Assembly: GCA_944389885.1 (NCBI GenBank)
Contig: CALXNZ010000002.1
Coordinates: forward strand, 124,001 to 188,000
Source: an uncultured Opitutales bacterium
GTDB taxonomy: Bacteria; Verrucomicrobiota; Verrucomicrobiia; Opitutales; Intestinicryptomonadaceae
DNA: 64,000 nt
Direction of reading: 5' to 3'
The position numbers were made by a program, and so were the translations under genes. A model generated the notes under the pieces. That model was not told where the DNA came from, did not search any database, and saw only the letters and a program-made list of their open reading frames with translations. Positions within the stretch are counted from its first letter, which is position 1. Every line of letters starts with the position of its first letter. Of this stretch, positions 1-9,854 are shown one piece after another.

Positions 1-791
1 CGCTGATAATCTTTTAGCGGCAGGCATAACGCTCCGGAATTTCCGTAGGCGTTCTGCGACGCCGAATCGAGCGCCGTCAGGTTTTCGCGTTTTAAAAACG
101 AGCTGTATCCATAGATATCGGCGGCAAGAAGGCTTGCGAGCAATGCGAAAACCGCGAAAACCGCCGCAAAAAACCTCTTTGACAATTTGGATATATACAG
201 CATTGCAAAAAGCATTGGGAAAAATACGAGGGTCGAGCCTAAGTCAGGCTGCAAATAAATCAATAAAATTGGTACAAAAAATACGGCTCCGAGTTTGAGC
301 CAAAACTTATACGACTTCCCGGATCCGCTGGCATCTCCGCGGGCGAAAAGGGCGGCCGCCATTATGCAAGTCCCTATTTTGGCGAGTTCAGAGGGCTGAA
401 CCGAAAAAAATCCCAAGTCTATCCAGCGCGTGGCGTTAAAGCGCGTGTCCACAAAAGGAACGGGTATTCCAAAATTCTCCTTCAGGGCAAGCGGCACGAG
501 CAACAGTATCGACAATAGATATATTATATGGGCGTACGGCAAAAAAATCCTATAATCTATCCACGATAAAAAGACGTAAATAGGCAGCCCCGCAAACAAG
601 AAGAATATTATCTGTTTCACCCAAAATTGGTTTTTCAGGGGAATTTCGTCTATGTTGTATGTCTGGGACGAGTATATAAAAGCCACGCCTATTGCAAATA
701 ATATGAGCATGCATACGGGCACGACCCAATCTATTCCCATGCTTTTTAGCTTGGGAATCTTTTGTCCAAAGACTTTTTCGGGATTGTTCAC
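1..791 (-). CDS. rodA: Rod-shape SEDS protein RodA (3' end beyond window)
   Basis: SEDS-family peptidoglycan glycosyltransferase that polymerises lipid II during cell elongation with a partner PBP2. I translated the minus strand from a GTG at 791-789, five bases after the metH stop; the frame stays open to base 1, giving 263 codons of a usual ~370-400. Visible: hydrophobic helices from about residue 15, the family stretch RWIDLGFFSVQPSELAK and the motif QPDLGST. These favour RodA, although FtsW shares the fold. Start choice is uncertain: a purine-rich AGAGG touches the GTG, and an ATG about 20 codons further in (MGIDW) is an alternative. It is the last visible gene of the hprK-metH-rodA run. 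Confidence 0.82.
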   Translation of the reverse strand, partial: MNNPEKVFGQKIPKLKSMGIDWVVPVCMLILFAIGVAFIYSSQTYNIDEIPLKNQFWVKQIIFFLFAGLPIYVFLSWIDYRIFLPYAHIIYLLSILLLVPLALKENFGIPVPFVDTRFNATRWIDLGFFSVQPSELAKIGTCIMAAALFARGDASGSGKSYKFWLKLGAVFFVPILLIYLQPDLGSTLVFFPMLFAMLYISKLSKRFFAAVFAVFALLASLLAADIYGYSSFLKRENLTALDSASQNAYGNSGALCLPLKDYQ

Positions 792-795
792 CTCT

Positions 796-3700
796 CTATA
801 TAATTGAAGCCGCCATATTGCGCGATGCGTCCGCGGAGTCTCTACCGGTTCTGGCGCAAAAATCCGCTATCTGATCTTCCGCGATTTTCGCGTCTATATA
901 CCGCGCCGCGGGATTCCCTATCCACAGGGCGCATACGCTGGATTGGGGAGTCATCATATAGCTGCCGGTGAGAGATATTCCAACGGAATCTCTCATCGAG
1001 AGCAACTTTTCAAATTTCAGTTTTTGGGCGTGATCCGGGTAGCTCGGATATCCTACCGCCGCCCTTATACCGCTTGCGGCTAAATCCCCGGCCCCGCGCG
1101 CATTTGCAATCCCGAGCGCCGGCGCAAAAAACTTCAGCTGGACATAGCGCGACAGCGATTCCGCCACCATATCGCAAAGATTTTTAGCTATCATCTGCGA
1201 ATATGAATCTCCTTCTTTTGCGAAATTTCCCACAAAATCGTCGGCTTCTTTGCCAACAGTCGCAGCAAACAACGCTATTACGTCCCTGCGCGGGCCGCCT
1301 TTGGGGGCAACGAAGTCGGCAATCGACGCGCATACTCCCTCTCTTGAGGGAATTTGAGTCCTTACCGTATTTAGGACTTCGCAAGGAATCTCGCCGCCTT
1401 TCTCGTAGACCTCTATGTCCTCGCCTGAGGATACCGCCTCATAAAATCCAACGCGGACTTTCAATTTAGCAAGCTCCGCCAATCGCGACAGAACCGCGCG
1501 GGTGTCCCCATAGAAATCGTCGAGCTCTCCGCGTTTTTCATTGGAGACGCTCCAAGCTCTAAAATACATGCCCCAAGGCAAAATCTTTTCTATTTCATCA
1601 AACCCAACATCGAAAGTTTCCACCCCGAAAAACGGAGCTTTTTTCGGCGCGAATTCAAATTTTGCGCGTCTTAAGCGAGCCTCCGCAAGCGGAACAAGCT
1701 TGGCCGAATTTATCTCTTTTGAACGGGACTCCTCATAGTCCTTCCGCAATGCGCTCTGCTCGTCGGCAATTTTCAAAGCGTAAATATCGCGCTTAGGCGA
1801 TGTAAGGGCGGCACATACGCCGGCCGAAAGGCTCGCGTCTCCAACTCTCACAACTGTCCCCGAATACAGCGGAGCAAGCTTTACCGCTGTATGCAACGCG
1901 CCAGTGGCCGCCCCCCCAACCATTATCGGAACGCGCATGCCGGCGCGCTCAAACACTTCTATCGTATGGGCCATCTCGTCGAGTGACGGCGTTATGAGAC
2001 CGCTCAAGCCCACTATTTGGGCGTCTTTGGCGGCTTCGAGTATCTTCTCGGCCTCCGCCATAACTCCTACGTCCACAACACTGTATCCATTGCATGCCAA
2101 TACCGCGGCCACTATGTTTTTACCGATGTCGTGCACGTCTCCCTTTACGGTGGCCAGCACTATTTTGGGGCCGGACACTCCCTTGCTCAATCCCATAAGA
2201 GGCTCAAGCTCCGCCACTGCGCGCTTCATAACTCTGGCGCTTTTTACAACCTGCGGCAAAAACATCTTTCCCGCCCCGAAGAGCTCCCCGACCTTCTTCA
2301 TGGCCGACATCAACGGAACCTCTATGACTTTCAGGGGATCCTTTAGCTCCTCGAGATAATGCCTGACAATCTCCGATATTTTGTCCTCCTGGCCCTTTAC
2401 AAAGGCTCTTTCAAGGCGCATTTCCCAAGTCGCGGTAGCGTCATCGGCGGAATGCTCGTCCCTATGCGAAGCAGATGCCCCCTTATACGAATCCGCAAGC
2501 GCAAGAAGTTTTTCAGAGGCGTCGGCAGACGTATTGAGTATGACTGCCTCCACCGCTTCCCGCAGGGCGGGATCTATATCGTCGTACGCTGCGAGCATTC
2601 CCGCATTGACTATGCCCATATCGAGCCCGGCGCGGCGGGCATGGTAGAGAAACACGCTGTGCATGGCTTCCCTAACCACATTGTTCCCGCGGAAAGCAAA
2701 ACTCACATTGCTTATCCCTCCGCTTACGCGGGCTTTGGGACATATGCGCTTCAGCTCCCGCACAGCGTTTATGTAGTCTATGGCATATCCCGCGTGCTCC
2801 GCCATTCCGGTGCCGACGGTCAACACGTTCGGATCAAATATTATGTCCTCCGGATCAAAACCCGCCTTCTCAACGAGAATCTTATAAGCTCTTGAGCAAA
2901 TTCTAACCCGGCTATCAAAGTCGCTCGCCTGCCCGTCTTCATCGAAAGCCATTACTATGACAGCCGCCCCGAATTTTTTTATTTCCCCGGCTTTTTCAAG
3001 AAACGCCCGCTCGCCTTCCTTGAGGCTTATCGAGTTTACGATTCCCTTTCCCTGTATGCACTTGAGCCCAGCCAAGAGCGTCTTCCAATTTGATGAATCT
3101 ATCATCACGGGCACCCTTGAAACTTCGGGATCGGAACCCATAAGATTGAGAAATTTCGTCATGCAGGCCGACCCGTCCAACATTCCCTCGTCGAAATTCA
3201 CGTCTATTATGTTTGCGCCGTTTGCGACCTGGTTGCGGGCCACATTCAGGGCGTCGTCGAAGCGCCCTTCTTTGACGGCTTTGCGAAATGCCGGAGATCC
3301 CATCACATTTGTGCGTTCCCCCACAAAGGCAAACGGCGCGCCTGAGTCCTCCATTACAAAGGTTTCCAATCCGGACAGAACCAGCCCCTCTCGCGGCCTG
3401 CGCGGAACGCGCGGAGAATATATTTCGCAGGATTTTCTTATTGCGGCTATATGCTCCGGAGAAGTTCCGCAACACCCGCCTATTATGTTCAACAAACCTT
3501 CCCCGGCGTATCGGGAAAGGGTTGACGCCACCATGTCCGGAGTTTGGTCGTATCCGGTCTCCGAAAATGGGTTAGGCAAACCGGCATTCGGGTAGCAATG
3601 GGTATAGCATTCCGCGACACGGTCGAATTCCTCTATATAAGGCCGCATTTTCTCCGCCCCCAAAGAGCAATTCAACCCGACAAATAGGGGATCCGCATGG

Positions 3701-4437
3701 CGTATCGACGCGTAAAACGCGCTTATCGTCTGTCCGCTCAAAATTCTCCCCGAAGCGTCCGATACCGTCATACTCACCCCGATGGGTATACGCTCGCCGC
3801 GCTTTTCGCACACTGTCATATAAGCATGAAGCGCGGCTTTGACATTGAGGGTATCAAAAGAGGTCTCTATTATGAAGAGATCCGCTCCGGCGTCCCAAAG
3901 AGCCTCTATCTGTTCCAAATACGCTTCCTGCAAAATATCAAAAGACACCGCTCGAGCCGACGGATCGTCAACATCGGCTGCTATGCTTGCGGACTTGTTC
4001 ATTGGCCCAAGCGACGCCGCCGCAAAGAAATCCCTCTCAGCGCCCCCAAGGCGTTTTTTTGCCTCATCGGCGGCTTCGCGTATAAGCCGGATACCCTCAA
4101 CATTTATACGGCGCGTCAATTCCGCAGATATTCCGTATTCCGACTGCACAAGGCTATTTGCGCCAAAAGTATTGCTTGTGCATATATCCGCTCCAGCGAT
4201 GAAATAGCGCATATGTATGTCGCGTATAACATCCGGACGCGTAAGGTTCAAAAGATCGTTATTTCCCGCCAAACGCCTTTGGTTCTCTACAAGCTCCATA
4301 ATATTTCCGCGGAAATCTTCGTCTTTAAGGTTTCTGCGTTGAACCATTGTACCCATGGCTCCGTCGAGAAATACGATACGCTTTTCGAGCAATTCGCAGA
4401 GTTTTTGTCCGCGCGCGGTCAGTTTCAATTTAGACAT
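796..4437 (-). CDS. metH: Cobalamin-dependent methionine synthase MetH
   Basis: Transfers a methyl group from 5-methyltetrahydrofolate to homocysteine through methylcobalamin, giving methionine and free folate in the cytosol. The 1213 residues match full-length MetH with all four modules in order: homocysteine domain (about 1-340; zinc ligands Cys257 in GLNCSLGA and Cys322/Cys323 in GGCCGTS), pterin domain (about 365-640), B12 cap and B12-binding domain (about 665-900; DVHDIG at 767-772, His769 as lower cobalt ligand), and the C-terminal AdoMet reactivation domain (about 920-1213). It starts two bases after the hprK stop and is followed by rodA, so it is probably cotranscribed. No cobalamin riboswitch is visible, as expected for an internal operon gene. 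Confidence 0.97.
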   Translation of the reverse strand: MSKLKLTARGQKLCELLEKRIVFLDGAMGTMVQRRNLKDEDFRGNIMELVENQRRLAGNNDLLNLTRPDVIRDIHMRYFIAGADICTSNTFGANSLVQSEYGISAELTRRINVEGIRLIREAADEAKKRLGGAERDFFAAASLGPMNKSASIAADVDDPSARAVSFDILQEAYLEQIEALWDAGADLFIIETSFDTLNVKAALHAYMTVCEKRGERIPIGVSMTVSDASGRILSGQTISAFYASIRHADPLFVGLNCSLGAEKMRPYIEEFDRVAECYTHCYPNAGLPNPFSETGYDQTPDMVASTLSRYAGEGLLNIIGGCCGTSPEHIAAIRKSCEIYSPRVPRRPREGLVLSGLETFVMEDSGAPFAFVGERTNVMGSPAFRKAVKEGRFDDALNVARNQVANGANIIDVNFDEGMLDGSACMTKFLNLMGSDPEVSRVPVMIDSSNWKTLLAGLKCIQGKGIVNSISLKEGERAFLEKAGEIKKFGAAVIVMAFDEDGQASDFDSRVRICSRAYKILVEKAGFDPEDIIFDPNVLTVGTGMAEHAGYAIDYINAVRELKRICPKARVSGGISNVSFAFRGNNVVREAMHSVFLYHARRAGLDMGIVNAGMLAAYDDIDPALREAVEAVILNTSADASEKLLALADSYKGASASHRDEHSADDATATWEMRLERAFVKGQEDKISEIVRHYLEELKDPLKVIEVPLMSAMKKVGELFGAGKMFLPQVVKSARVMKRAVAELEPLMGLSKGVSGPKIVLATVKGDVHDIGKNIVAAVLACNGYSVVDVGVMAEAEKILEAAKDAQIVGLSGLITPSLDEMAHTIEVFERAGMRVPIMVGGAATGALHTAVKLAPLYSGTVVRVGDASLSAGVCAALTSPKRDIYALKIADEQSALRKDYEESRSKEINSAKLVPLAEARLRRAKFEFAPKKAPFFGVETFDVGFDEIEKILPWGMYFRAWSVSNEKRGELDDFYGDTRAVLSRLAELAKLKVRVGFYEAVSSGEDIEVYEKGGEIPCEVLNTVRTQIPSREGVCASIADFVAPKGGPRRDVIALFAATVGKEADDFVGNFAKEGDSYSQMIAKNLCDMVAESLSRYVQLKFFAPALGIANARGAGDLAASGIRAAVGYPSYPDHAQKLKFEKLLSMRDSVGISLTGSYMMTPQSSVCALWIGNPAARYIDAKIAEDQIADFCARTGRDSADASRNMAASII

Positions 4438-4439
4438 AT

Positions 4440-5411
4440 CTATTGTTTTTCTACGTTTTGCTTGGTCATTGCCGCGATGAGCCTGTCGTTAAAAGTTTTT
4501 GCGCCGTCGTGGCCCATGAGCCTTAGGGCGTGCACCATTGCCGCCACCTCCACGAGCCTTGCCATATCGCGGCCGGGGCGCACGGGTATTATGAAATGCG
4601 GAACCTGAATCCCCAATATGTCTATGCAATTTGTCTCGAGCCCCGTGCGTTCCTCCACTATACCGGGTGCCCATTCTATAAATGTCACCACCATATCTAT
4701 GGACTTCTCCAAACTGACGCAGCGCACGCCGAAGAGCTCGGCAACATTTATTATGCCTATGCCGCGACATTCCATATATCCCCTGCTCAATTCGCTGCTG
4801 CGGCCCAATATTATTTTGTCGCTAATGCGCTCGCAGTACACATGGTCGTCGGCTACGAGAGAATGTCCGTGATCGATGAGAGCCAAGGCGCATTCGCTTT
4901 TGCCTATGCCGCTGTCTCCGCGAATCAGAGTTCCTATACCCTTTATGTCCATGAGCGTCCCGTGCAAGGCCATCTTTGGAACGAATAGCCTGTCGAGCCT
5001 TACCAAAACTTCGGCTGAAAATTCTTTTGATTTCATCTTCGTCCGAATGAGTGGTATCCCATATTTGTCGGCGGCGTCGAGCATCGGCTTTGTCGGCGCG
5101 AGATTGCGCGATATCACCATGCACGGAATCGACTTGGATATCATCTCGTCGAGCATTCGAGCCTGTTCCGCATCGGACAAATCCCGCATATACGCCATTT
5201 CCCCAGCTCCAAAGAGCTGTATGCGCTTTGCCGCAAAGTTCTTGTAGTATCCCGTTATGGCAAGAGCCGGCCTATTTAGACTCGGCTCGAGAATGATGCG
5301 ATCCAAACCCTTTTCTCCCGCCAAGAGCTCGAGCTGCAACATATCTTTAAACTTATCGAAAAATTCTCTTACGGATATCTCCTCAGAAGGCTTTATCAAT
5401 TTTGCAGACAT
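4440..5411 (-). CDS. hprK: HPr kinase/phosphorylase
   Basis: Bifunctional enzyme that phosphorylates and dephosphorylates HPr on serine, linking carbon or phosphate status to regulation. Seen: N-terminal HprK domain (about 1-130), His150 in [10 protein letters not shown]-loop GDSGIGKS at 165-172, and the signatures [10 protein letters not shown] and [12 protein letters not shown]. The frame is open upstream to 5519, but the ATG at 5411 has AAAGGG just before it and begins at the usual point for the family ([10 protein letters not shown]); the longer form would overlap lptB. Length 323 aa is normal. It lies between lptB and metH. In Gram-negatives hprK often accompanies an Npr/PTS-Ntr system, but no HPr or PTS gene is in this window, so its partner is elsewhere. 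Confidence 0.95.
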   Translation of the reverse strand: MSAKLIKPSEEISVREFFDKFKDMLQLELLAGEKGLDRIILEPSLNRPALAITGYYKNFAAKRIQLFGAGEMAYMRDLSDAEQARMLDEMISKSIPCMVISRNLAPTKPMLDAADKYGIPLIRTKMKSKEFSAEVLVRLDRLFVPKMALHGTLMDIKGIGTLIRGDSGIGKSECALALIDHGHSLVADDHVYCERISDKIILGRSSELSRGYMECRGIGIINVAELFGVRCVSLEKSIDMVVTFIEWAPGIVEERTGLETNCIDILGIQVPHFIIPVRPGRDMARLVEVAAMVHALRLMGHDGAKTFNDRLIAAMTKQNVEKQ

Positions 5412-5440
5412 AAACGCACCCTTTGTATTGTCCCAATATG

Positions 5441-6181
5441 CTACATTGTGAAATTCTCGCCCAGATAGAATTTGCGGCTCTGGGGATCGTTCACAAGGAA
5501 ATCGCTCGTCCCCTCGCACAAGACCGAACCGTCGTGAATGAGGTATGCCCTATCCACAATGCTAAGCGTTTCCCTCACGTTGTGGTCGGTTATTAGAACC
5601 CCTATATTTTTCTCCTTCAATCCCCGTATTATATCCTGCACTTCCGACACGCTTATTGGATCGACTCCGCTAAATGGCTCGTCCATGAGCAGAAATTTTG
5701 GGCGCGCCGTAAGGGCTCTTGTAATCTCGAGGCGCCTGCGCTCCCCTCCGGATAATGTGAAAGCTTTTTGTTTGGCGAGATGCGCCAACGCAAGCTCGTC
5801 GAGCATCGAATAGACAAAATCTTTTACCTGGCGCTTTGGTATAGGCAGCATTTCCGCCACCGCGGCAATATTTTCATAGACGGTCAGCTTCCTAAAAACG
5901 GACGGCTCCTGCGGAAGATAACCTATTCCCATACGCGAACGCTTGTACATGGGAACTTTTGTTATGTCTGTCCCGTCTAAAAACACGCGCCCCGACGTTG
6001 CCGGGACAAGTCCAACTATCATGTAGAAACTTGTTGTCTTCCCCGCCCCGTTTGGCCCTAAGAGGCCGACAATCTCGCCGGATTTAAGCGATATGTTTAC
6101 CCCCTTTACCACGCGCCGCCTGCCGTATTCTTTTACCAAATCCTCGGTTCGTATGGAAACGTTGTTTTCCTTTAACTCCAT
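5441..6181 (-). CDS. lptB: LPS export ABC transporter ATPase LptB
   Basis: Cytoplasmic ATPase that drives LptFG extraction of lipopolysaccharide from the inner membrane. Seen: Walker [11 protein letters not shown]-loop [18 protein letters not shown] (a stretch typical of LptB), signature [11 protein letters not shown], Walker [14 protein letters not shown], and H-loop DHNVRETL. Length 246 aa from the ATG at 6181. A TTG at 6217 would add 12 residues; neither start has a convincing Shine-Dalgarno, and the ATG agrees better with family length. It is followed 29 bases later by hprK. The LptFG, LptA and LptC genes are not in the window. Confidence 0.94.
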   Translation of the reverse strand: MELKENNVSIRTEDLVKEYGRRRVVKGVNISLKSGEIVGLLGPNGAGKTTSFYMIVGLVPATSGRVFLDGTDITKVPMYKRSRMGIGYLPQEPSVFRKLTVYENIAAVAEMLPIPKRQVKDFVYSMLDELALAHLAKQKAFTLSGGERRRLEITRALTARPKFLLMDEPFSGVDPISVSEVQDIIRGLKEKNIGVLITDHNVRETLSIVDRAYLIHDGSVLCEGTSDFLVNDPQSRKFYLGENFTM

Positions 6182-6365
6182 GTCAGAAAAAGAAACAGAA
6201 AAGCCCGCGCCTTGCAATATTTTAATCTTTGCAAAACCAATGCTAAAAATTGCTCCTCATTTAACGCCTACACAGTATCAAAACAGACGAAAACAACAAT
6301 ATTCACAACGGTTAATCATGAAAAATCGGCCGCGAAACCTTGTAAAAATTTCCCTCCCCCGCAAT

Positions 6366-6611
6366 TCAACAATCCCGCGGGAGAATTATGTGCCTGCGGC
6401 GCGACAAGGCCCATCTAAACGCATCTACAACGCAGAGGACATAGAGCACTATGGCCGACTGTATAAAAATTATCCCCAGAAGTATCATTCCCAGAAAATA
6501 TATGATGCCATACTGTATGCGACCCTGCACGACCTGTCCGAGTCCCGGCATAAGCGCGCTCAAAAGCGCATCCAGGAAAGCGTTAAAATATACTTTTAAT
6601 TTTTCGGACAT
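6366..6611 (-). CDS. Small membrane protein with GLGQ motif, unknown role
   Basis: I do not recognise a named gene. The 81-residue product has a short amphipathic start (MSEKLKVYFNAFLDALLSA), then MPGLGQVVQGR, two hydrophobic helices (about 34-50 and 52-68) and a basic, Cys-ending tail. The PGLGQ stretch before two helices resembles small TM2/DUF5683-type membrane proteins that have a PGxGQ turn. ATG at 6611 is chosen; a TTG six codons upstream is also in frame. It lies alone between a terminator on its 5' side and lptB on its 3' side, and may open the lptB-hprK-metH-rodA transcript. Confidence 0.6.
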   Translation of the reverse strand: MSEKLKVYFNAFLDALLSALMPGLGQVVQGRIQYGIIYFLGMILLGIIFIQSAIVLYVLCVVDAFRWALSRRRHIILPRDC

Positions 6612-6681
6612 GTTTTTTTTGACATTCAATTTTCACAAAATGTTTCAAAGAAGGCATTCCCGCCTAATTTTGCCAATAAAA

Positions 6682-6702
6682 AATCCCCGGCTTGCGGGGA
6701 TT
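6682..6702 (-). terminator. Rho-independent terminator after ompH/skp
   Basis: An 8-bp GC-rich inverted repeat (AATCCCCG / CGGGGATT) with a 5-base loop. Read on the minus strand it is followed directly by TTTTTTATT. It lies about 40 bases past the ompH stop and closes the dnaB-bamA-ompH unit. Confidence 0.85.
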
Positions 6703-6742
6703 GCAAAAAATAAGAGCCAAGCTCCAATAACAGGGCAGCCTG

Positions 6743-7300
6743 CTATTTCTTTGCCGCAGCCGGATCGGAGGCGTTCACAGCCTTTATGACGTCCTCGGTT
6801 ATATCGGCCTCCGGTTTGGAGAAAAGAGCCGCAGTTTTTTCGATTATAAAATCTGCCTTCTTTGCCGCCGCTATTTCGGAGACGACTTTAAGGATTTCCT
6901 GCATGTGAACTTGCCTTATGCTTCTGGCGTTTTGCTGGAGGCGTTGAGCCGCCTGGTTTCGTATGTTTTCCATATCGGCCTCAACGCGGCGGGCCTGCAA
7001 GATTTTCGGCTGGGCCTCGGTTTCTACAATCTTTTTCTTGGCGTCTTCGGTGAGAGCCGGATTGTTCACTTTCTCTTGAATGGCGTTTATTTCCTTTATG
7101 AGATCCTCTCTCTGTTTGTTCATTTTTTGTAGCTCTTGGTTGGTGTTCTCAACCGACGCGTTTATCTGCGACATAGCCTCTTTGGCTTTGTAATAGTTGT
7201 TGTACACCTTGCCCATATCCACAACATAGATTGTGGGAGCCGCACTAAGGAACGAAACCGTGGCGATGAACGCCGCCGCTACTGCTACTATTTTTTTCAT
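6743..7300 (-). CDS. OmpH/Skp-family periplasmic chaperone
   Basis: Periplasmic holdase for unfolded outer-membrane proteins on their way to the BAM complex. Seen: signal peptide (MKKIVAVAAAFIATVSFLSA, cleavage near residue 20), the family start IYVVDMGKVYNNYYKAKEA, then a long Gln/Lys/Glu-rich coiled coil (about 40-130) and a compact C-terminal segment. About 185 aa is normal. ATG at 7300 is chosen because AAAGAGA lies just upstream; an in-frame TTG adds six charged residues before the signal peptide. Its position directly after bamA is the classic bamA-skp order. Confidence 0.9.
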   Translation of the reverse strand: MKKIVAVAAAFIATVSFLSAAPTIYVVDMGKVYNNYYKAKEAMSQINASVENTNQELQKMNKQREDLIKEINAIQEKVNNPALTEDAKKKIVETEAQPKILQARRVEADMENIRNQAAQRLQQNARSIRQVHMQEILKVVSEIAAAKKADFIIEKTAALFSKPEADITEDVIKAVNASDPAAAKK

Positions 7301-7376
7301 ATTTTTTCTCTTTGCCAATTAGTATTTGAAAATAGAAATTTGTTCCAATTTTTATTACTTTTGTGCAATTTGCAAA

Positions 7377-9854
7377 TTAAAACACCGTTCCAAAGGAAAA
7401 ATTGAACTGCACGCCGTCGTCGTTGTAGTCTCCGGCTTTTACGGGAAGGCCCACGTCTATGCGCATCGGAGCTCCCATTAAGAGCACTCTCAAGCCCACG
7501 CCAACGTCCGAATTGTAATCCGATGGATCCCAATCCCAATCGGCAACGTTCACAAATCCTATATCGTAGAACACCGCAAAACGCACGGGATTGAAAAGTT
7601 CTATGGAGTATTCGAGAGCTATAAACCCGAAGGTCTGGCCTCCCATAGGTTCTCCCGTTGCGGGATCTATAGGCCCGACTTTTCTATACTTGAATCCGCG
7701 CATATTATAGGCGCCACCCAAATAACAACGCTCAAAGAAAGGCACTTCCTTGCCGCCGTATCCCATCACCGTACCTGTGCGGCCGACTATTGAAAACACC
7801 TGTGAACCAAAATCGAAAGTCGGTATCCACCAGCCGCCGCGCGCCTCTATTCTGTACAGATTTGTCTGCCCCAGCAAAGGCCCTCCGGCCAAATCCTGTA
7901 TAAATTCAAAGCGCGTGCCGCGCGTGGGCGACATAAAGCTATCCCTATCGTCCCTAAGGAACGATAGGCTTATCTGCGATATCGAGCGTTCGCCTTTTTC
8001 GTCTCTTATAAACTGCGGACAATCCGATTCGAGATCGTAGATATCCACAAGTTCCAGCTTATACGCCAACCTCGCCTCTACGAGTTCGACTATGCGCTTT
8101 CTGAGAAAGTTCACGGCTCCAAGTCGCACCTCGGAATAATAGTCCGAATAATATCCCGTATCAGTTCTATATACATCTATACCGTAGCCAAGTTCGCGAT
8201 TGAATACCCACGGTTCCTCAAAGCTGACAATCACCTGGTTCGATTCCAAACCTATGGTTCCCCTTATCCTAAACTTCTGGCCGGCTCCCTGAAAATAATT
8301 TTTATAATTTTTGTAGTCGAAATTGCTCTGCGTGACCTCCACCGTGGCCACGAGGCTCTCAACCGTACTGAAACCCGCTCCAAAAACGAGATTGCCCGTG
8401 CGCCCCTCTTTCACCACAATGCGCAAGTCGCGGTGGTTCGGTATGTTTGTAGTTTCAGGCGAAAGCGTCACTTCATCGAAAAAGCGCGTTTCTTTCAATC
8501 TGTTTTCAGACGCCTTCATTCTGGCCAGATCGAAAATATCGCCCGGGGCAAGGGCAAGCTCCCTTATTATGACCTCGCTCTTAGTTTTAGTATTGCCGCG
8601 TATATTTATGGATTCGAGGTAAAACTTTCCGCTCTCTATTATATCTATCGTAAGGTCTATATCTCCCGTCTCAAGATTTGGGCGGCGCAACGCCCTGACT
8701 ATAGTGTCTATATAACCGTACTCCCCGTAGTACGTCTTTATCTTGTCTATCATCTCATCGACTCTCGCAGGGGAAAACACTCCCCCCTTAGTCAGCCCAT
8801 AACCCTCGACGAACGGCATCAGTTGTTCGGTGGTAAAAATTTTGTTGTTCTTAAATTTAACTTCTCCGACGTGGTACTGGCGGTTCGGAACAACGTTTAT
8901 CACTATATCCATATCTCCGGGCTCGTCGGGATCAGGAAATTCAAACTTAATTTTCGACTCGTCTATTTCAACGTCGAGATAGCCCTTATTGCGATAATAC
9001 TTGCGCAGGTTTTCTATATCGGTTTGAAACTCATCTTCTTTGAATCTGCCGTTGTCGGTAATATGAGATATAATCGGAATCCATGTATCCGTTTTCATCT
9101 CGTCTTTCAGCTTTATGGAGTTAATTTCTTCGGGATTGTCTTTGGCAAACATAGACTTCCACAGTTTTCCCCAAAACCCATATTCTTTCTCCGCGTTGGG
9201 GTCTCCGACAAAGCGTATATTTTGTATCTCTATGTCCCCGCCCTCGGTTATCTCAAAGAGCACCGCTCCAACTCCGGCTTCGTCGTTGCGCTCTATGGTG
9301 TAATTGACTTTGGCTAAAGAATACCCCTTTTTTACATAATATTCCCTTATTTTATCGGCGTCGCGCTTTACGGTGACCTCATTCAAAGTAGAACCGGCAT
9401 ACGACTCTATCTCGTCTTGGAGGCGCCGCGCGCTTATCTGTTCGTTCCCAGAGAAAGATATGGTATTTATCTTGTACTTGGCCACTATGACAAACTCTAT
9501 ATCCATTTTACCCGACGGCAGAAGCGTGCGCTTAGCTTCTATGAAATCATATAGGCCCGTATTGTACAAGGAGCGTATGGATTGATCCAAAGCTTTTTGA
9601 TCGAACGCCATGCCCTTGCGCAAACGCACATGAGCGCTTACCGCAGATTCCGATATATTGCGCGGCCCCTCAAATTTATAGCTAATCTGGTCCACAATCG
9701 GAGCCGCTGCCGCCTGGGTCTGCGGAGCGCCGTCAACCTGCGCAAGCGCCGCCGGCGCCAAAAGGCCCGATACGGCAAACGCGGCCGACGCCAACGCGGA
9801 TCCAATCGACCAGCGCGCGGCGGCGTAAAATATTCTTGTCTTAAATGTTGGCAT
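7377..9854 (-). CDS. bamA: Outer-membrane protein assembly factor BamA
   Basis: Essential outer-membrane barrel that inserts other beta-barrel proteins. Seen: a signal peptide ending ALAQ (about residue 38 after the chosen ATG), a series of POTRA repeats (about 50-430; each with a pattern such as GNTKTKSEVIIREL), then a C-terminal beta-barrel with YNMRGFKYRKVGP (the conserved VRGF/Y element) and a terminal Phe in NFSFGTVF, the BAM recognition signature. The frame is open to 9950, but ATG 9854 has AGAGAAG at good spacing and starts just before the signal peptide. The start overlaps the dnaB 3' end by 14 bases, so translation is probably coupled. Length 825 aa. Confidence 0.95.
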   Translation of the reverse strand: MPTFKTRIFYAAARWSIGSALASAAFAVSGLLAPAALAQVDGAPQTQAAAAPIVDQISYKFEGPRNISESAVSAHVRLRKGMAFDQKALDQSIRSLYNTGLYDFIEAKRTLLPSGKMDIEFVIVAKYKINTISFSGNEQISARRLQDEIESYAGSTLNEVTVKRDADKIREYYVKKGYSLAKVNYTIERNDEAGVGAVLFEITEGGDIEIQNIRFVGDPNAEKEYGFWGKLWKSMFAKDNPEEINSIKLKDEMKTDTWIPIISHITDNGRFKEDEFQTDIENLRKYYRNKGYLDVEIDESKIKFEFPDPDEPGDMDIVINVVPNRQYHVGEVKFKNNKIFTTEQLMPFVEGYGLTKGGVFSPARVDEMIDKIKTYYGEYGYIDTIVRALRRPNLETGDIDLTIDIIESGKFYLESINIRGNTKTKSEVIIRELALAPGDIFDLARMKASENRLKETRFFDEVTLSPETTNIPNHRDLRIVVKEGRTGNLVFGAGFSTVESLVATVEVTQSNFDYKNYKNYFQGAGQKFRIRGTIGLESNQVIVSFEEPWVFNRELGYGIDVYRTDTGYYSDYYSEVRLGAVNFLRKRIVELVEARLAYKLELVDIYDLESDCPQFIRDEKGERSISQISLSFLRDDRDSFMSPTRGTRFEFIQDLAGGPLLGQTNLYRIEARGGWWIPTFDFGSQVFSIVGRTGTVMGYGGKEVPFFERCYLGGAYNMRGFKYRKVGPIDPATGEPMGGQTFGFIALEYSIELFNPVRFAVFYDIGFVNVADWDWDPSDYNSDVGVGLRVLLMGAPMRIDVGLPVKAGDYNDDGVQFNFSFGTVF

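Noticed and set aside
3697-4608. A 303-codon open frame on the plus strand inside metH
   Set aside because: It is opposite to metH, which has full domain matches and intact motifs; the frame has no known motif or Shine-Dalgarno.
8433-9317. A 294-codon frame on the plus strand inside bamA
   Set aside because: Antisense shadow of bamA with no domain and an odd composition.
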